From contig NZ_CP116413.1 of NCBI RefSeq assembly GCF_030064675.1, positions 8,027,501 through 8,091,500 on the forward strand: a stretch of DNA of 64,000 bases, written 5' to 3'. Positions 37,383 to 46,910 of this stretch are shown here, piece after piece. The stretch comes from Crossiella sp. CA-258035 (GTDB taxonomy: Bacteria; Actinomycetota; Actinomycetes; Mycobacteriales; Pseudonocardiaceae). Both the position numbers and the translations under genes were made by a program. The notes under the pieces were generated by a model that was not told the origin of the DNA, did not search any database, and worked only from the letters and a program-made list of their open reading frames with translations. Positions within the stretch are counted from its first letter, which is position 1; each line of letters opens with the position of its first letter.

Positions 37383-39454
37383 GTCAGGGCCTCCAGTCGA
37401 ACCGCACAGACCTTGAACTCGGGCATCCGGCTGGTCGGGTCCAGCGCGGGGTTGGTGATCAGGTTGGCGCGCTGGTCGCCGGCGAAGTGGAAGGGCAGGA
37501 ACACGGTGTCCTGGCGCAGGCTGGGCACCGTGCGCACGGCGGCCAGCACCACGCCGCGCCGGGACACCACCCTGGCCCGCTCGCCCTCGCGCAGCCCGGC
37601 GCGGGCCGCGGTGTCCGGGTGCACCTCCACGAACACCTCCGGCACCGCGTCGTTGAGCTCGGGCACCAGCCGGGTCTGCGCGCCGGACTGGTAGTGCTGC
37701 AACACCCGTCCAGTGGTGGCGTACAACGGGAACTCCGCATCCGGCGGCTCGGCCGGGCCCCGGTGGTCCACCGGGATGAAGCGGGCCCTGCCGTCCGGGG
37801 TGTTGAACCGCTCCAGGAACATCCGGGGGGTGCCGGGGTGCCCGGCCGAGGGCACCGGCCAGTACAGCTCCTCCCCGGCGCGCAGCCGGTCGTAGTCCAC
37901 GCCGGAGTAGTCGGCCGGTCCGCCCTTGCTGGCCGCGCGCAGCTCGGTGAACGCGGTCTCCGCGTCAGTGGGGAAGCGTTCGGCGGGCTGGCCGAGCCGG
38001 ATGGCCAGCTCGGCCAGCAGGTCCTGGTCCCCGCGCACCCCGAGCGGCGGGCGCAGTGCCCTGCGGCGCAACAGGATCCGGCCTTCCAGGTTGGTCATGG
38101 TGCCGTCCTCCTCGGCCCACTGGGTGACCGGGAAGACCACGTCCGCGCGGGCCGCGGTCTCCGAGAGCACGAAGTCGGCCACCACCAGCAGGTCCAGCGC
38201 GGCCAGCCGCTCGGCGACCCGGTTCGAGCGCGGCGCGGAGACCAGCACGTTGCTGCCGAAGACCAGCAGCGCCTTGGGTCCTTCCGGCTGGCCGAGCGCG
38301 TCGAGCAGCTCGTAGGCGGAGCGGCCGGGCCCTGGCAGCTCCTCGGGGTCGATCCCCCACACCTCGGCCACGTGCGCGCGGGCGGCCGGGTCGGTGATCA
38401 GCCGGTAGCCGGGCAGCTGGTCGGCCTTCTGCCCGTGCTCGCGGCCGCCCTGCCCGTTGCCCTGGCCGGTGAGGCAGCCGTAGCCGGAGCCCGCGACCCC
38501 GGGCAGGCCGAGGGCCAGGCACAGGTTGATCCAGGCGGAGACGGTGTCCGCGCCGCTGGCGTGCTGTTCCGCGCCCCGGCCGGTGAGCACGTAGGCGCGC
38601 TCGGCCTGGGCGAGCAGCCGGACCGCGGCCCGCTGGTCGGCCACGCTGACCCCGGTGACCCGTTCCACCTGCTCCGGCCACCAGCGCGCGGCCAGCCGCC
38701 AGGCCGCCTCGAAGCCGGTGGTGCGCGCGGCCACGTAGCCGGCGTCGAAGTGCCCGTCGGCCACCGCGAGGTGCAGCAGGCCGAGGGCCAGCGCCAGGTC
38801 GGTGCCCGGGGCGGGTTGCAGGTGCAGGCTGGCCAGCTCGGCGGTGGGCGTGCGGCGCGGGTCGATCACGATCAGCCCGCCCCGGTCGGCGGCGTTGCGC
38901 AGGTGCTGGGTGAACGGCGGCATTGTTTCGGCCACGTTGCCGCCGACCAGCAGCACCGCGTCCGCGCTGGCCAGATCGGTCACCGGGAACGGCAGCCCGC
39001 GGTCCAGCCCGAAGGCCCGGTTGCCCGCCGCGGCGGCCGAGGACATGCAGAACCGGCCGTTGTAGTCGATCTGCGAGGTGCCCAGCGCGAGCCTGGCGAA
39101 CTTGCCCAGCAGGTAGCTCTTCTCGTTGGTCAGCCCGCCGCCGCCGAAGACCGCGACCGAGTCCGGGCCGTGCTCGGCACGCAGCGCACGCAACTTGTCA
39201 GCGACAAGGTCCAGGGCGTAGTCCCAGGTCACCGGCCGCAGCACGCCGTCTTCCCGGACCAGCGGGGTGGTCAGCCGTCCGGGGGTGGTGAGCAGGCTGC
39301 CCGAGGTCCAGCCCTTCTGGCACAGCCCGCCCCGGTTGGTCGGGAACTCCCTCGGTTGCACCACGGGAGCCGTTGCGGTCCCACTGACCGCCATGCCGCA
39401 CTGCAACGCGCAGTACGGGCAGTGGGTGGCGGTGGCGGTGGCGATGGCGGTCAC
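37379..39454 (-). CDS. nasA: Assimilatory nitrate reductase, molybdopterin subunit
   Basis: 691 aa from the GTG at 39454; GTG 39460 and a longer frame to 39520 are alternatives, and no clear ribosome site decides. The N-terminal [4Fe-4S] ligands are HCPYCALQC and GLCQKGW. The bis-MGD domains follow (DYNGRFCMSSAAAAGNRAFG, VIDPRRTPTA, YGCLTGQGNGQGGREHGQKADQLPG in two parts), and the C-terminal cap reads ATTGRVLQHYQSGAQT. It has no Tat signal, so it is cytoplasmic, reducing nitrate to nitrite for NirBD. It lies 14 kb away from narK-nirBD, separated by the protease-kinase operon and the P450 genes. Confidence 0.9.
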   Translation of the reverse strand: MTAIATATATHCPYCALQCGMAVSGTATAPVVQPREFPTNRGGLCQKGWTSGSLLTTPGRLTTPLVREDGVLRPVTWDYALDLVADKLRALRAEHGPDSVAVFGGGGLTNEKSYLLGKFARLALGTSQIDYNGRFCMSSAAAAGNRAFGLDRGLPFPVTDLASADAVLLVGGNVAETMPPFTQHLRNAADRGGLIVIDPRRTPTAELASLHLQPAPGTDLALALGLLHLAVADGHFDAGYVAARTTGFEAAWRLAARWWPEQVERVTGVSVADQRAAVRLLAQAERAYVLTGRGAEQHASGADTVSAWINLCLALGLPGVAGSGYGCLTGQGNGQGGREHGQKADQLPGYRLITDPAARAHVAEVWGIDPEELPGPGRSAYELLDALGQPEGPKALLVFGSNVLVSAPRSNRVAERLAALDLLVVADFVLSETAARADVVFPVTQWAEEDGTMTNLEGRILLRRRALRPPLGVRGDQDLLAELAIRLGQPAERFPTDAETAFTELRAASKGGPADYSGVDYDRLRAGEELYWPVPSAGHPGTPRMFLERFNTPDGRARFIPVDHRGPAEPPDAEFPLYATTGRVLQHYQSGAQTRLVPELNDAVPEVFVEVHPDTAARAGLREGERARVVSRRGVVLAAVRTVPSLRQDTVFLPFHFAGDQRANLITNPALDPTSRMPEFKVCAVRLEALT

Positions 39455-39550
39455 CCCCACGACGCTAGGTCCGGCCGGTAACCCGCGGATGGCCCCCGGT
39501 TTCGTTTGTGCCACCAGCACCGCACAGTCCGGGGGTGCGCCCGGTGAGGC

Positions 39551-40348
39551 TCAGATCAGGTCGAGCAGCACGTTCGCGGCGCGGTCCAGGCCGGTCAGGG
39601 ACTGGGCGGTGGAGCGCGGGTGCAGCGCGTGCACGGCCAGCCGGAACAGCAGCGCGCGCAGCAGCACCTGCGGCCAGTCGATCAGGTGCGACCAGCGCTG
39701 CGGCAGGCCGTTGTCCGCCCCGCCCCAGGCCAGCGCGTCCACCACGACCACCCCGGCGGCCCACTCGGCCGGCCGCCAGTACGGGCTGAAGTCCATGATC
39801 CCCGGCGGCGCGTTCCCGGCGAAGAGCACGTTGCCGAACAGGTCGCCGTGCACCACCTGCGGCGCCAGCTTGATCGTCCGCCGGGACCCGGCCAGCGCGC
39901 CGAAGAGCCTGCCGCCCTTGTCCGGGGCCAGCGGCACGCCGTCCTCGCCCCAGGCCATCCGGTCGGCCATCGCGTAGATGTCCCTGCGCTCCTCCAGGAA
40001 ACGCGGCTTGGGCAGCTCGGCGGTGGCGTTGTGCAGGCGCAGCGAGACCGAGACGACCTCGTCGTGCCGGGGTTCGGGCTGCCCGGCGAGGTGGCGGGTG
40101 GCCGACCAGCCGGAGACCACCCAGCGCCCGTCGCTGGAGCGCAACGGCCTGGCCAGGCGCAGGTTCTCCACGTCGAGGCTGTCCAGGGTCTGCGCGACCC
40201 AGGCGGCCTCGGAGGGGTTCATGGCCGGGCGGATCACCGCGTCACCGCACAGCCAGGCCGGGCCGGAGCCGACCAGCTCAGGCTCCGCGGTGCGGGCGCC
40301 GAAAGCCGCGCGCACGTGGGCGGGCGGCGGTTCCGGGGTGGCTGTCAC
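39551..40348 (-). CDS. TIGR02569 family protein (APH/kinase-like fold)
   Basis: 265 aa from the GTG at 40348. Actinobacterial family related to aminoglycoside phosphotransferase-like folds: VVHGDLFGNVLF has the Brenner-like HGD..GN motif, followed by IMDFSPYWRPAEWAAGVV. Function unknown. It sits next to moeZ, as in M. tuberculosis (Rv3205c beside Rv3206c), so it belongs to the conserved backbone. Start uncertain by up to 22 codons. Confidence 0.8.
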   Translation of the reverse strand: MTATPEPPPAHVRAAFGARTAEPELVGSGPAWLCGDAVIRPAMNPSEAAWVAQTLDSLDVENLRLARPLRSSDGRWVVSGWSATRHLAGQPEPRHDEVVSVSLRLHNATAELPKPRFLEERRDIYAMADRMAWGEDGVPLAPDKGGRLFGALAGSRRTIKLAPQVVHGDLFGNVLFAGNAPPGIMDFSPYWRPAEWAAGVVVVDALAWGGADNGLPQRWSHLIDWPQVLLRALLFRLAVHALHPRSTAQSLTGLDRAANVLLDLI

Positions 40349-40448
40349 GCCAGGGACGCTACCCGCTGGCGCGCGAGTTGTGTGGGAGGCGATGTGACGT
40401 TCCCGTTGACCCACAGTGGGAAAGTCACACCGCCATGATCACGTACCG

Positions 40449-41633
40449 TCAGTAGGTCGGCAGGCTCGGGTCGATCTGCCTGGCCCAGGCGAGGACTCCG
40501 CCGCCGACGTGCACCGCGTCCCGGAACCCGGCCTGGTGCAGAGCCGCGAGGGCTTCCGCGGACCGAGCCCCCGACTTGCAGTGCAGCACGATCTGGCGGT
40601 CCTGCGGCAGTTCGGAGAACGCCTCGCCGGAGAGGATGCGGTCCTTGGGGATCAGCACCGAGCCGGGGATGCGCACGATCTCGAACTCGTGCTGCTCCCG
40701 CACGTCGACCAGCAGGAACTTGTCCTCCCGGTCGATCTTGTCCTTGAGCTCCTGCGGCGTGATCGTGCTGCCCGCGGCCGCGTTCTGCGCCTCGTCGGAG
40801 ACCACCCCGCAGAAGGCCTCGTAGTCGATGAGCCCGGTGATCGGGTCACCCTGCGGGTCCTTGCGGATCTTGATCGTCCGGTAGGTCATCTCCAGCGCGT
40901 CGTAGACCATCAGCCGCCCGAGCAGCGTCTCGCCGATACCGGTGATCAGCTTGATCGCCTCGGTCACCATGATCGACCCGATCGAGGCGCACAGCACCCC
41001 CAGCACGCCACCCTCGGCGCAGGAGGGCACCATGCCCGGCGGCGGCGGCTCCGGGTAGAGGTCCCGGTACTGGATCCCCTCCCGGCCGTCGGACGGGTTG
41101 GCCCAGAACACACTGGCCTGTCCCTCGAAGCGGAAGATCGAGCCCCACACGTAGGGCTTGCCGAGCAGCACGGCCGCGTCGTTGACCAGGTAGCGGGTGG
41201 CGAAGTTGTCGGTGCCGTCCAGGATCAGGTCGTAGTCGCGGAAGACGTCGAGCACGTTGCCGGACTCCAGCCGCAGCTGGTGCAGGTTGACCTTGACGAA
41301 CGGGTTCAGCTCCGCGATCGCGTCCCGCGCCGACTCGGCCTTGGGCCGGTCGATGTCGGACTGCCCGTGGATGATCTGGCGCTGCAGGTTGGACTCGTCC
41401 ACCACGTCGAACTCGACGATGCCCAGCGTGCCGACACCCGCCGCGGCCAGGTACATCAGCGCGGGGCTACCGAGCCCACCGGCGCCGACCACCAGCACCT
41501 TGGCGTTCTTGAGGCGTTTCTGCCCGTCCACCCCGACATCCGGAATGATCAGGTGGCGGCTGTAGCGGGCGACCTCTTCCTTGGTCAGCTCCGCGGCTGG
41601 CTCCACCAGGGGCGGCAACGTCGAGCCCGACAT
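40449..41633 (-). CDS. moeZ: MoeZ: adenylyltransferase/sulfurtransferase for sulfur-carrier proteins
   Basis: 394 aa; the ATG at 41633 has AGGAGGAG upstream. N-terminal ThiF/MoeB adenylation domain (VLVVGAGGLGSPALMYLAAAG, then FDVVDESNLQRQI, DGTDNFATRYLVND). C-terminal rhodanese domain with the catalytic Cys in LHCKSGARSAEAL, so it is the MoeZ rather than the MoeB form. It activates and thiocarboxylates sulfur-carrier proteins for molybdopterin, Cys and thiolated metabolites. Relevant here because NasA needs molybdopterin. Confidence 0.95.
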   Translation of the reverse strand: MSGSTLPPLVEPAAELTKEEVARYSRHLIIPDVGVDGQKRLKNAKVLVVGAGGLGSPALMYLAAAGVGTLGIVEFDVVDESNLQRQIIHGQSDIDRPKAESARDAIAELNPFVKVNLHQLRLESGNVLDVFRDYDLILDGTDNFATRYLVNDAAVLLGKPYVWGSIFRFEGQASVFWANPSDGREGIQYRDLYPEPPPPGMVPSCAEGGVLGVLCASIGSIMVTEAIKLITGIGETLLGRLMVYDALEMTYRTIKIRKDPQGDPITGLIDYEAFCGVVSDEAQNAAAGSTITPQELKDKIDREDKFLLVDVREQHEFEIVRIPGSVLIPKDRILSGEAFSELPQDRQIVLHCKSGARSAEALAALHQAGFRDAVHVGGGVLAWARQIDPSLPTY

Positions 41634-41773
41634 GGGCGCTCCTCCTAGTCCGGTGCACGGGGGCCCGGGTTCCGGCCTCCTTCGGGTGCAACGACCTGGA
41701 TACACCACTTCTTCCAGCCTGGGACGTCATCCCAGTGGGTGGACACGAACTCCACCCGAGTGCCGGTGCTCGC

Positions 41774-42796
41774 TCAGGTGACCGGCCAGGGGTTGGGGCG
41801 GCAGACCTTGCCGTCCTTCGGCACCGCGTTCTTGTCGCCGCCGTCCACCTGGTTCAGCTCCCACACGTAGTCGTTGGCGGTGCCGAAGGACTGCTGCATC
41901 ATCACCGGGGCCAGCGCGCCGTTCTCCGCGCACGGCTTGTGCCGCTGGCCGAAGGCGTGCCCGATCTCGTGGTTGATCGCGTACTGGCGGTAGAGCAGGA
42001 AGTCGCTCTCGAAGGCGACCGCGCCGTAGCGCCACCGGGCCAGGTTGATCACCAGGCGTTTCTTGCCGCTGTTCCAGCAGGAGGCCTCGTACTTGATGGA
42101 GAAGTTGCAGTAGTCGGGGCGGCGCGCGGTGTCGGAGGTGGTCAGGCTGATCCTGATGTCGGCGTTGCCGGAGTCGACCCGCTGGAGGCGGACGTTGCCG
42201 CCGCCGATCCAGCTGCGCTCGTCCTGCAGGGTGCCGTCCACGGTCTTGGCGAAGGCGTCGTCGCCGCCGTAGGTGGAGGCGTCGATGCCGTTCTCGATCT
42301 CGACGGTGTACTTGTACAGCTTCCCGCCCTTGCCGAAGACCGGTGTCGTGCCGCGCAGCACGTTCCAGGTGCCGCTGCCCTTGTCCTTGTACTCCTTCAT
42401 CCCCGGCAGCTCCGCGCTGGGGATGTTCGCGGTGAGCTTGCCGGAGGGGGCCTCGCCCATGATCTGCGGCTCCGGCTCCTCGCCCGCGGGACCGGTCGGG
42501 ATGGTCTCCTTCGGCTGGGCCGCGTTGTTCGGAGCCGGGTCGTTGACGTTCATCAGGGCCAGCACGGTGAGCACCACCAGCACCGGCACCGCGTAGAGCC
42601 GCCAGCCGTAGGTGCCCAGGATCCCGCTCTTCTTGCGCTGGGGCGGCGGGGTGTCCTGTTGGGCGGGGTCGGGGCGCCAGGAGGCGGCCAGCGGCTCGCC
42701 GCCGGTGCGGCGCTGGCCACGCTGGTACCGCCCGTCGTCGGAGCTGCCACCACGCCGGGTCACGGCGTCACGGGGTCCTTGCGTCGTCCGGGCCAC
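41774..42796 (-). CDS. DUF3152 membrane-anchored putative zinc metalloprotease
   Basis: 340 aa, GTG start behind GGGGAG. A cytoplasmic basic N-terminus, one TM segment near residues 65-85, a Pro-rich linker, then the DUF3152 domain. The zinc motif NHEIGHAFGQRH (HExxHxxxxxH) is intact, and three Cys could form disulfides outside the cell. Orthologous by context to Rv3207c next to moeZ. Substrate unknown. Confidence 0.88.
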   Translation of the reverse strand: MARTTQGPRDAVTRRGGSSDDGRYQRGQRRTGGEPLAASWRPDPAQQDTPPPQRKKSGILGTYGWRLYAVPVLVVLTVLALMNVNDPAPNNAAQPKETIPTGPAGEEPEPQIMGEAPSGKLTANIPSAELPGMKEYKDKGSGTWNVLRGTTPVFGKGGKLYKYTVEIENGIDASTYGGDDAFAKTVDGTLQDERSWIGGGNVRLQRVDSGNADIRISLTTSDTARRPDYCNFSIKYEASCWNSGKKRLVINLARWRYGAVAFESDFLLYRQYAINHEIGHAFGQRHKPCAENGALAPVMMQQSFGTANDYVWELNQVDGGDKNAVPKDGKVCRPNPWPVT

Positions 42797-42863
42797 GCTC
42801 CCCAGATTGCCACACCCGGCGGCCCGAGCCGGTACTCACCACACCCGCACGGACGGGTGCCGG

Positions 42864-43280
42864 TCACAGGTAACCGTCCAGCTCGCGGCCCAGCAGCTGG
42901 GAGAACTCCAGGCGCAGCGTGCCGAGGTAGGCCAGCACCACCTGGTCGGCCTCGGCGTCGGAGACCGGTCCGCTCCAAGCTCCGGGGGCGAACACCGAGC
43001 CGAACCGCCAGCCCGCGGGCACCCGGTCGATCAGCAGCACGCCTTCGGGCTGCTCGAAGGAGTCGTCGTCGAAGCTGAAGCTCGGCCGGTTCGCCACCGG
43101 GGTGGCCAGCCAGTGCCGCAGCGCGCCGGCCAGCTTGACCACCGGGAAGTCCTGCTCGGCGTAGAGCTCCCGGCCGTCCTCGCACAGCCGCAGGTCACCC
43201 TCGACCAGCTCTTGCACTTGCGCAACGGAATGCCCGTTGAGGCCCGCGCTCTGCAACGCGGTCAGCTCCAGCTCGACCAT
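42864..43280 (-). CDS. Conserved hypothetical protein, coupled to hydrolase
   Basis: 138 aa; the ATG shares one base with the hydrolase stop (TGATG), giving the start. A compact alpha/beta protein with no TM or signal: VQELVEGDLRLCEDGRELYAEQDFPVVKLAGALRHWL, split by a flexible region, and a FSFDDDSFEQPEG segment. I do not recognise a characterised family. Translational coupling suggests that it works with the hydrolase. Confidence 0.75.
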   Translation of the reverse strand: MVELELTALQSAGLNGHSVAQVQELVEGDLRLCEDGRELYAEQDFPVVKLAGALRHWLATPVANRPSFSFDDDSFEQPEGVLLIDRVPAGWRFGSVFAPGAWSGPVSDAEADQVVLAYLGTLRLEFSQLLGRELDGYL

Positions 43281-44296
43281 CACCACTCCCCGCGGTCCAC
43301 GGCTTCCATCATGCCCAGGCTGGCCCGCGCCACGGTCAGCGGCTTCTCCATCTGCGCCACGTGCCCGGTGCGCGGCAGCACCAGCAGCCGGGCGCGGGGC
43401 AGCAGCCGGACCGTGCGCGGCGCCTTGCGCACGCTGACCAGCCGGTCCTCATCGCCCCAGATCACCAGCGTGGGCGTGGTCACCTTCGGCAGCAGCCGCC
43501 ACAGCGAGCCCTGGCTGAACTCCAGCCAGCTGCGCAGCAGGCCCATCGTGGTCCGGCCCAGCGCCTCCCCGGCCCAGCGCATGTCCCGGCGTTCCAGGTA
43601 CTCCGCCTCGGCCTCGGCCATCCGGTGCTCCGGCACCAGCTCGGGCTGGGCGAAGCACAGCCGGACCAGCTGCTCGGCCCGCTGCCTCGGCGTGACCTCG
43701 GCCAGCTGCCTGCGCACCCTGCGGCCGACCAGGGGCAGCATGGCCAGCACGAACCTCGGGTCGGAGAGCCTGCGCGGGTCCGGCCGCAGGTCCGGCACGG
43801 CCGGGGAGACCAGGGTCAGCGTGCGCACCAGGTCCGGGCGGCCCGCCGCGACCAGCAGCGAGACCACGCCGCCGAGGGAGTTGCCGAACAGGTGCACCGG
43901 GCCGCGGTCCAGGCCCTCGATGAACCTGGTCATCAGGGCCGCGGTGGAGCGGACCGAGTAGTCGTGGCCGTCCAGCGGCTCGGTGCGGCCGAAACCCGGC
44001 GCGTCCGGCGCGAGGCCGTTCATCCGGCCGGACAGAAGATCGGACAGATCGGTCCAGTTGGTGGAGGAGCCGCCGAGGCCGTGGATGTAGACCGCGGTCT
44101 CCTCGGCGGGACCCGGCGTCTCGCGCACGTGCAGGCTCACCCCGCCCGCCGTGCGCACCTGCCCTGGCCAGGGCTTTCGGCTGAAGTCGGGCTCCGGCAG
44201 CTGGGTAGTGGACAGCGGAGCGCGGCCGAGAGTCGCCCGTACCGCGCCACCGGCCGTCGTCAAGGACGGTTTGGTCATCAGACCAGGATGCGTCAC
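43280..44296 (-). CDS. Alpha/beta-fold hydrolase
   Basis: 338 aa from the GTG at 44296; the ATG at 44278 is an equally good start. Nucleophile elbow GNSLGG, acid in WGDEDRLV, His in GHVAQMEKP and oxyanion HGLGGSS. The fold is that of lipase/esterase-like hydrolases. It is divergent from the TetR gene at 44395, which may control it. Substrate unknown. Confidence 0.88.
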   Translation of the reverse strand: MTHPGLMTKPSLTTAGGAVRATLGRAPLSTTQLPEPDFSRKPWPGQVRTAGGVSLHVRETPGPAEETAVYIHGLGGSSTNWTDLSDLLSGRMNGLAPDAPGFGRTEPLDGHDYSVRSTAALMTRFIEGLDRGPVHLFGNSLGGVVSLLVAAGRPDLVRTLTLVSPAVPDLRPDPRRLSDPRFVLAMLPLVGRRVRRQLAEVTPRQRAEQLVRLCFAQPELVPEHRMAEAEAEYLERRDMRWAGEALGRTTMGLLRSWLEFSQGSLWRLLPKVTTPTLVIWGDEDRLVSVRKAPRTVRLLPRARLLVLPRTGHVAQMEKPLTVARASLGMMEAVDRGEW

Positions 44297-44394
44297 GGAC
44301 CTGAGATCCGCCTGAGTGGGAAAGGCATGCCCAACCGGGGACTACTTGCGAGTAAGGTTTCCCTTCGAACGAGCACCAGGGTGTGGAGGGCAGC

Positions 44395-45030
44395 ATGACC
44401 GACACGGCGCAACCGGGCACCGACCAGGTCGTGCGCGGCGTACGACTGCCGCGTACCGCGCGACGCGCCCAGTTGCTGGCCGCCGCCCAGGACGTCTTCG
44501 TGGCCAACGGCTACCACGCCGCGGCCATGGACGAGATCGCCGAGCGCGCCGGGGTCAGCAAGCCAGTGCTCTACCAGCACTTCCCCGGCAAGCTGGAGCT
44601 GTACCTGGCGCTGCTGGAGACGCACACCGACGCGCTGGTGCAGCGGGTCCGCGGCGCGATCGAGTCGACCACGGACAACAAGCTGCGCGTGCACGCCGCG
44701 GTGGCCGCCTACTTCGAGTTCGTCGACGGCGAGGGCCAGGCGTTCCGGCTGGTCTTCGAGTCCGACCTGCGCCGCGAGCCCGCCGTGCAGGACGCGGTGG
44801 ACCGGGCGACCGCCTCCTGCATCGACATCATCGCCGAGGTGGTGGTGGCCGACGCCGGCCTCACCGCCGACCAGGCGAAACTGGTCGCGGTGGGCCTGGT
44901 CGGGCTCAGCCAGGTGACCGCGCGGTACTGGCTGGACGGCGAGCGGGCGATCCCCAAGGACGAGGCCATCGGCCTGATGTACACGCTGGCCTGGAAGGGC
45001 ATCGGCGGCGGCTTCCCGCTCCAGCACTGA
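44395..45030 (+). CDS. TetR-family transcriptional regulator
   Basis: 211 aa; the ATG at 44395 has TGGAGGG upstream. N-terminal HTH (RRAQLLAAAQDVFVANGYHAAAM, then IAERAGVSKPVLYQHFPGK). Ligand domain not classifiable. It matches by position Rv3208, the TetR next to moeZ and DUF3107 genes. It is divergent from the hydrolase at 43280 and followed by a bidirectional terminator. Confidence 0.92.
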   Translation: MTDTAQPGTDQVVRGVRLPRTARRAQLLAAAQDVFVANGYHAAAMDEIAERAGVSKPVLYQHFPGKLELYLALLETHTDALVQRVRGAIESTTDNKLRVHAAVAAYFEFVDGEGQAFRLVFESDLRREPAVQDAVDRATASCIDIIAEVVVADAGLTADQAKLVAVGLVGLSQVTARYWLDGERAIPKDEAIGLMYTLAWKGIGGGFPLQH

Positions 45031-45035
45031 GACGG

Positions 45036-45070
45036 CACGGCGCGCGCCGATGTGCTCGGCGCGCGCCGTG
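45036..45070. terminator. Bidirectional terminator between TetR and hydrolase genes
   Basis: A perfect 15-bp stem (45036-45050 with 45056-45070) around a 5-nt loop, in the short gap between two convergent genes. Confidence 0.7.
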
Positions 45071-45071
45071 A

Positions 45072-45974
45072 TCACACCTGTGCGTGGACCTCGCTGACCA
45101 CGTTGACCAGTCGCGCGATCCGCTCGGTGACCTGCACCGACCGTTCCAGCGGCAGCATGTGCCCAGCGCCGGGGAAGACGATCAGCTCGGCCTGCGGCAG
45201 CTCGCGCGCGATCACCTCGGCGCAGCGCTGCGGGGTCAGCCGGTCGTTGCTGCCGGCCAGCACCACCACCGGCAGCCGGCGGAACGCGGCCAGCGCCTCC
45301 CGCCGCTCGTGCAGGAAGAGGTCGTCCAGGTAGCCGGTCAGCGTCAGCGGGCTGGTGCCGGCGATCACCGCGGTGGTCTCCCGCACGTCGATCTTCTCCG
45401 GCTGCCGCCCGAACAGCATCCAGCGCATCGCGGGCCGCAGAGGCGTCGGGTACTTGCTCAGCCGCCGCACCCTGCGCTTGACCAGGGCTTTCCCGAACGC
45501 GCTCTGGCCGCGGATGACGGTGCGGCCCAGCGGCGCGGGCAGGCCCAGGGTGCTGCCGCTGAGCCCGCCGCAGGCGGTGGCCACCAGCGCGACCGCGGCG
45601 ACCCGCTCGGCGAAGAGCTCAGGGTGCCGCTGCGCCAGCGCCATCGTGGTCATGCCGCCCATCGAGTGCCCGGCGAGCACCACGGTGCCGTGCGGGACCA
45701 GCTCGGTGAGCACCTCGGCCAGGTCGTCGGCGAGCTGCTCGATGGTGGTGCCGCCGGGCTTGGCCTGATCGGACTGGCCGTGGCCGCGCAGGTCGTAGCG
45801 GAGCACGCGGATGTCCCCGCACCGGCCGGGCAGCGCGTGCGCGACCCGCCGCCAGCTCTGCCGGTCCAGGGTCCAGCCGTGCACCAGGACGACCGTGACG
45901 GGGGCATCCGCGCGCCCCTGCTCCTCGACGGCAAGGCAGGCGCCGTCGCGGGTGGTGAAGGTGAACACGCCCAT
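45072..45974 (-). CDS. Alpha/beta-fold hydrolase next to diiron protein
   Basis: 300 aa from the ATG at 45974; a GTG at 45983 overlapping the upstream stop is the alternative. Elbow GHSMGGM, acid in AGSNDRLTP, His in GAGHMLPLE and oxyanion HGWTLD. Typical epoxide hydrolase/esterase-type fold. It directly follows, and is probably co-transcribed with, the AurF-like diiron gene, so both may act on the same small molecule or lipid. Confidence 0.88.
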   Translation of the reverse strand: MGVFTFTTRDGACLAVEEQGRADAPVTVVLVHGWTLDRQSWRRVAHALPGRCGDIRVLRYDLRGHGQSDQAKPGGTTIEQLADDLAEVLTELVPHGTVVLAGHSMGGMTTMALAQRHPELFAERVAAVALVATACGGLSGSTLGLPAPLGRTVIRGQSAFGKALVKRRVRRLSKYPTPLRPAMRWMLFGRQPEKIDVRETTAVIAGTSPLTLTGYLDDLFLHERREALAAFRRLPVVVLAGSNDRLTPQRCAEVIARELPQAELIVFPGAGHMLPLERSVQVTERIARLVNVVSEVHAQV

Positions 45975-45979
45975 CTCAC

Positions 45980-46882
45980 TCACTTCCCGAGGAATCCGGA
46001 GGCCTGCCACAGCTTGCGGCCGGGGTTGCCGATCAGTCCGGCCTCGTCCAGGAAGCTGACGATCCGCTCCCCGGCCCAGCCCATCGTCTCCCGGAAGTGC
46101 GGGTTGCCCAGCGCGGCCCGGCGGGCCTCCTTCGGGTCCAGCCCGACCTGGCGGTAGACCTCCGGGTGCACCAGCGAGCGGGAGACCACGAAGGCGGCCC
46201 GCGCGGTGACGAAGCGGTGGTAGCGCAGCGCGGCGCCGGAACACGTCTGCATCGAGCGCAGCAGCTCCTCGCGGGCGTAGCGCACGTGCCGGGCCTCCTC
46301 CAGCACGTGGATGCGGTTGACCATGCGCACCAGCGGCTGCACGGAATCGTCCGCGGTGGACTCGCGCTGCAGGCGGTCCAGGATCTCCTCGGCGATCAGG
46401 ATGCTGGCGAACATGGACGGGCCGCGGCCGATGGTCTTCATCAGGTTGCCCAGCGCGTGCGGCAGCCGCTGCGGGCCGTAGGCCGGCACGTCCAGCTTCT
46501 CCACCAGCCGGGCGAACATGATCGAGTGGCGGCACTCGTCGGCGATCTCGGTCAGCGCGTACTGCACGTGCCGCTGCTTGGGGTCCAGGTGGTAGACGTG
46601 CCGGACCAGCAGCTCCATCAGGATCACCTCGAACCAGATCCCGACGCTGGCCACGCAGCCGACCTCGTGCTTGGACAGCTCGATCCGCTGCTGCCTGCTC
46701 ATCCGCTCCCACAGCGGGGTGCCGTAGAGCGAGACCCGGTGCTCCGGCACGAAGAACTTGTCCTCGGCCAGCGGGGCGTCCCAGTCGATGTCGACGTCCG
46801 GGTCGTAGGAGTTCTTCGCGGATGAGTTGAGCAACCGCTCGGCGGTCTTCTCCCGGTCCGGCACCTGCAAGCTCCGGCTCAT
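45980..46882 (-). CDS. AurF-like diiron oxygenase
   Basis: 300 aa, start behind AGGAGGG. Ferritin-like four-helix diiron protein: the ligand motifs HEVGC, ADECRHSIMF, AEEILDRL and LEEARHVRYAREE give the Glu/His set. It resembles the AurF/CmlI N-oxygenase family (PF11583), members of which oxidise arylamines; many paralogues have unknown substrates. A divergent TetR with a palindromic operator in between suggests induction by a small molecule. Confidence 0.85.
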   Translation of the reverse strand: MSRSLQVPDREKTAERLLNSSAKNSYDPDVDIDWDAPLAEDKFFVPEHRVSLYGTPLWERMSRQQRIELSKHEVGCVASVGIWFEVILMELLVRHVYHLDPKQRHVQYALTEIADECRHSIMFARLVEKLDVPAYGPQRLPHALGNLMKTIGRGPSMFASILIAEEILDRLQRESTADDSVQPLVRMVNRIHVLEEARHVRYAREELLRSMQTCSGAALRYHRFVTARAAFVVSRSLVHPEVYRQVGLDPKEARRAALGNPHFRETMGWAGERIVSFLDEAGLIGNPGRKLWQASGFLGK

Positions 46883-46910
46883 GGCGTCGTCACCCTCCTA
46901 CTGGATGAAG

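Noticed and set aside
39467-39503. GlnR box upstream of nasA
   Set aside because: A GTTAC and a GAAAC are present on the minus strand, but spacing (21 bp) and partner boxes do not fit the GlnR layout.
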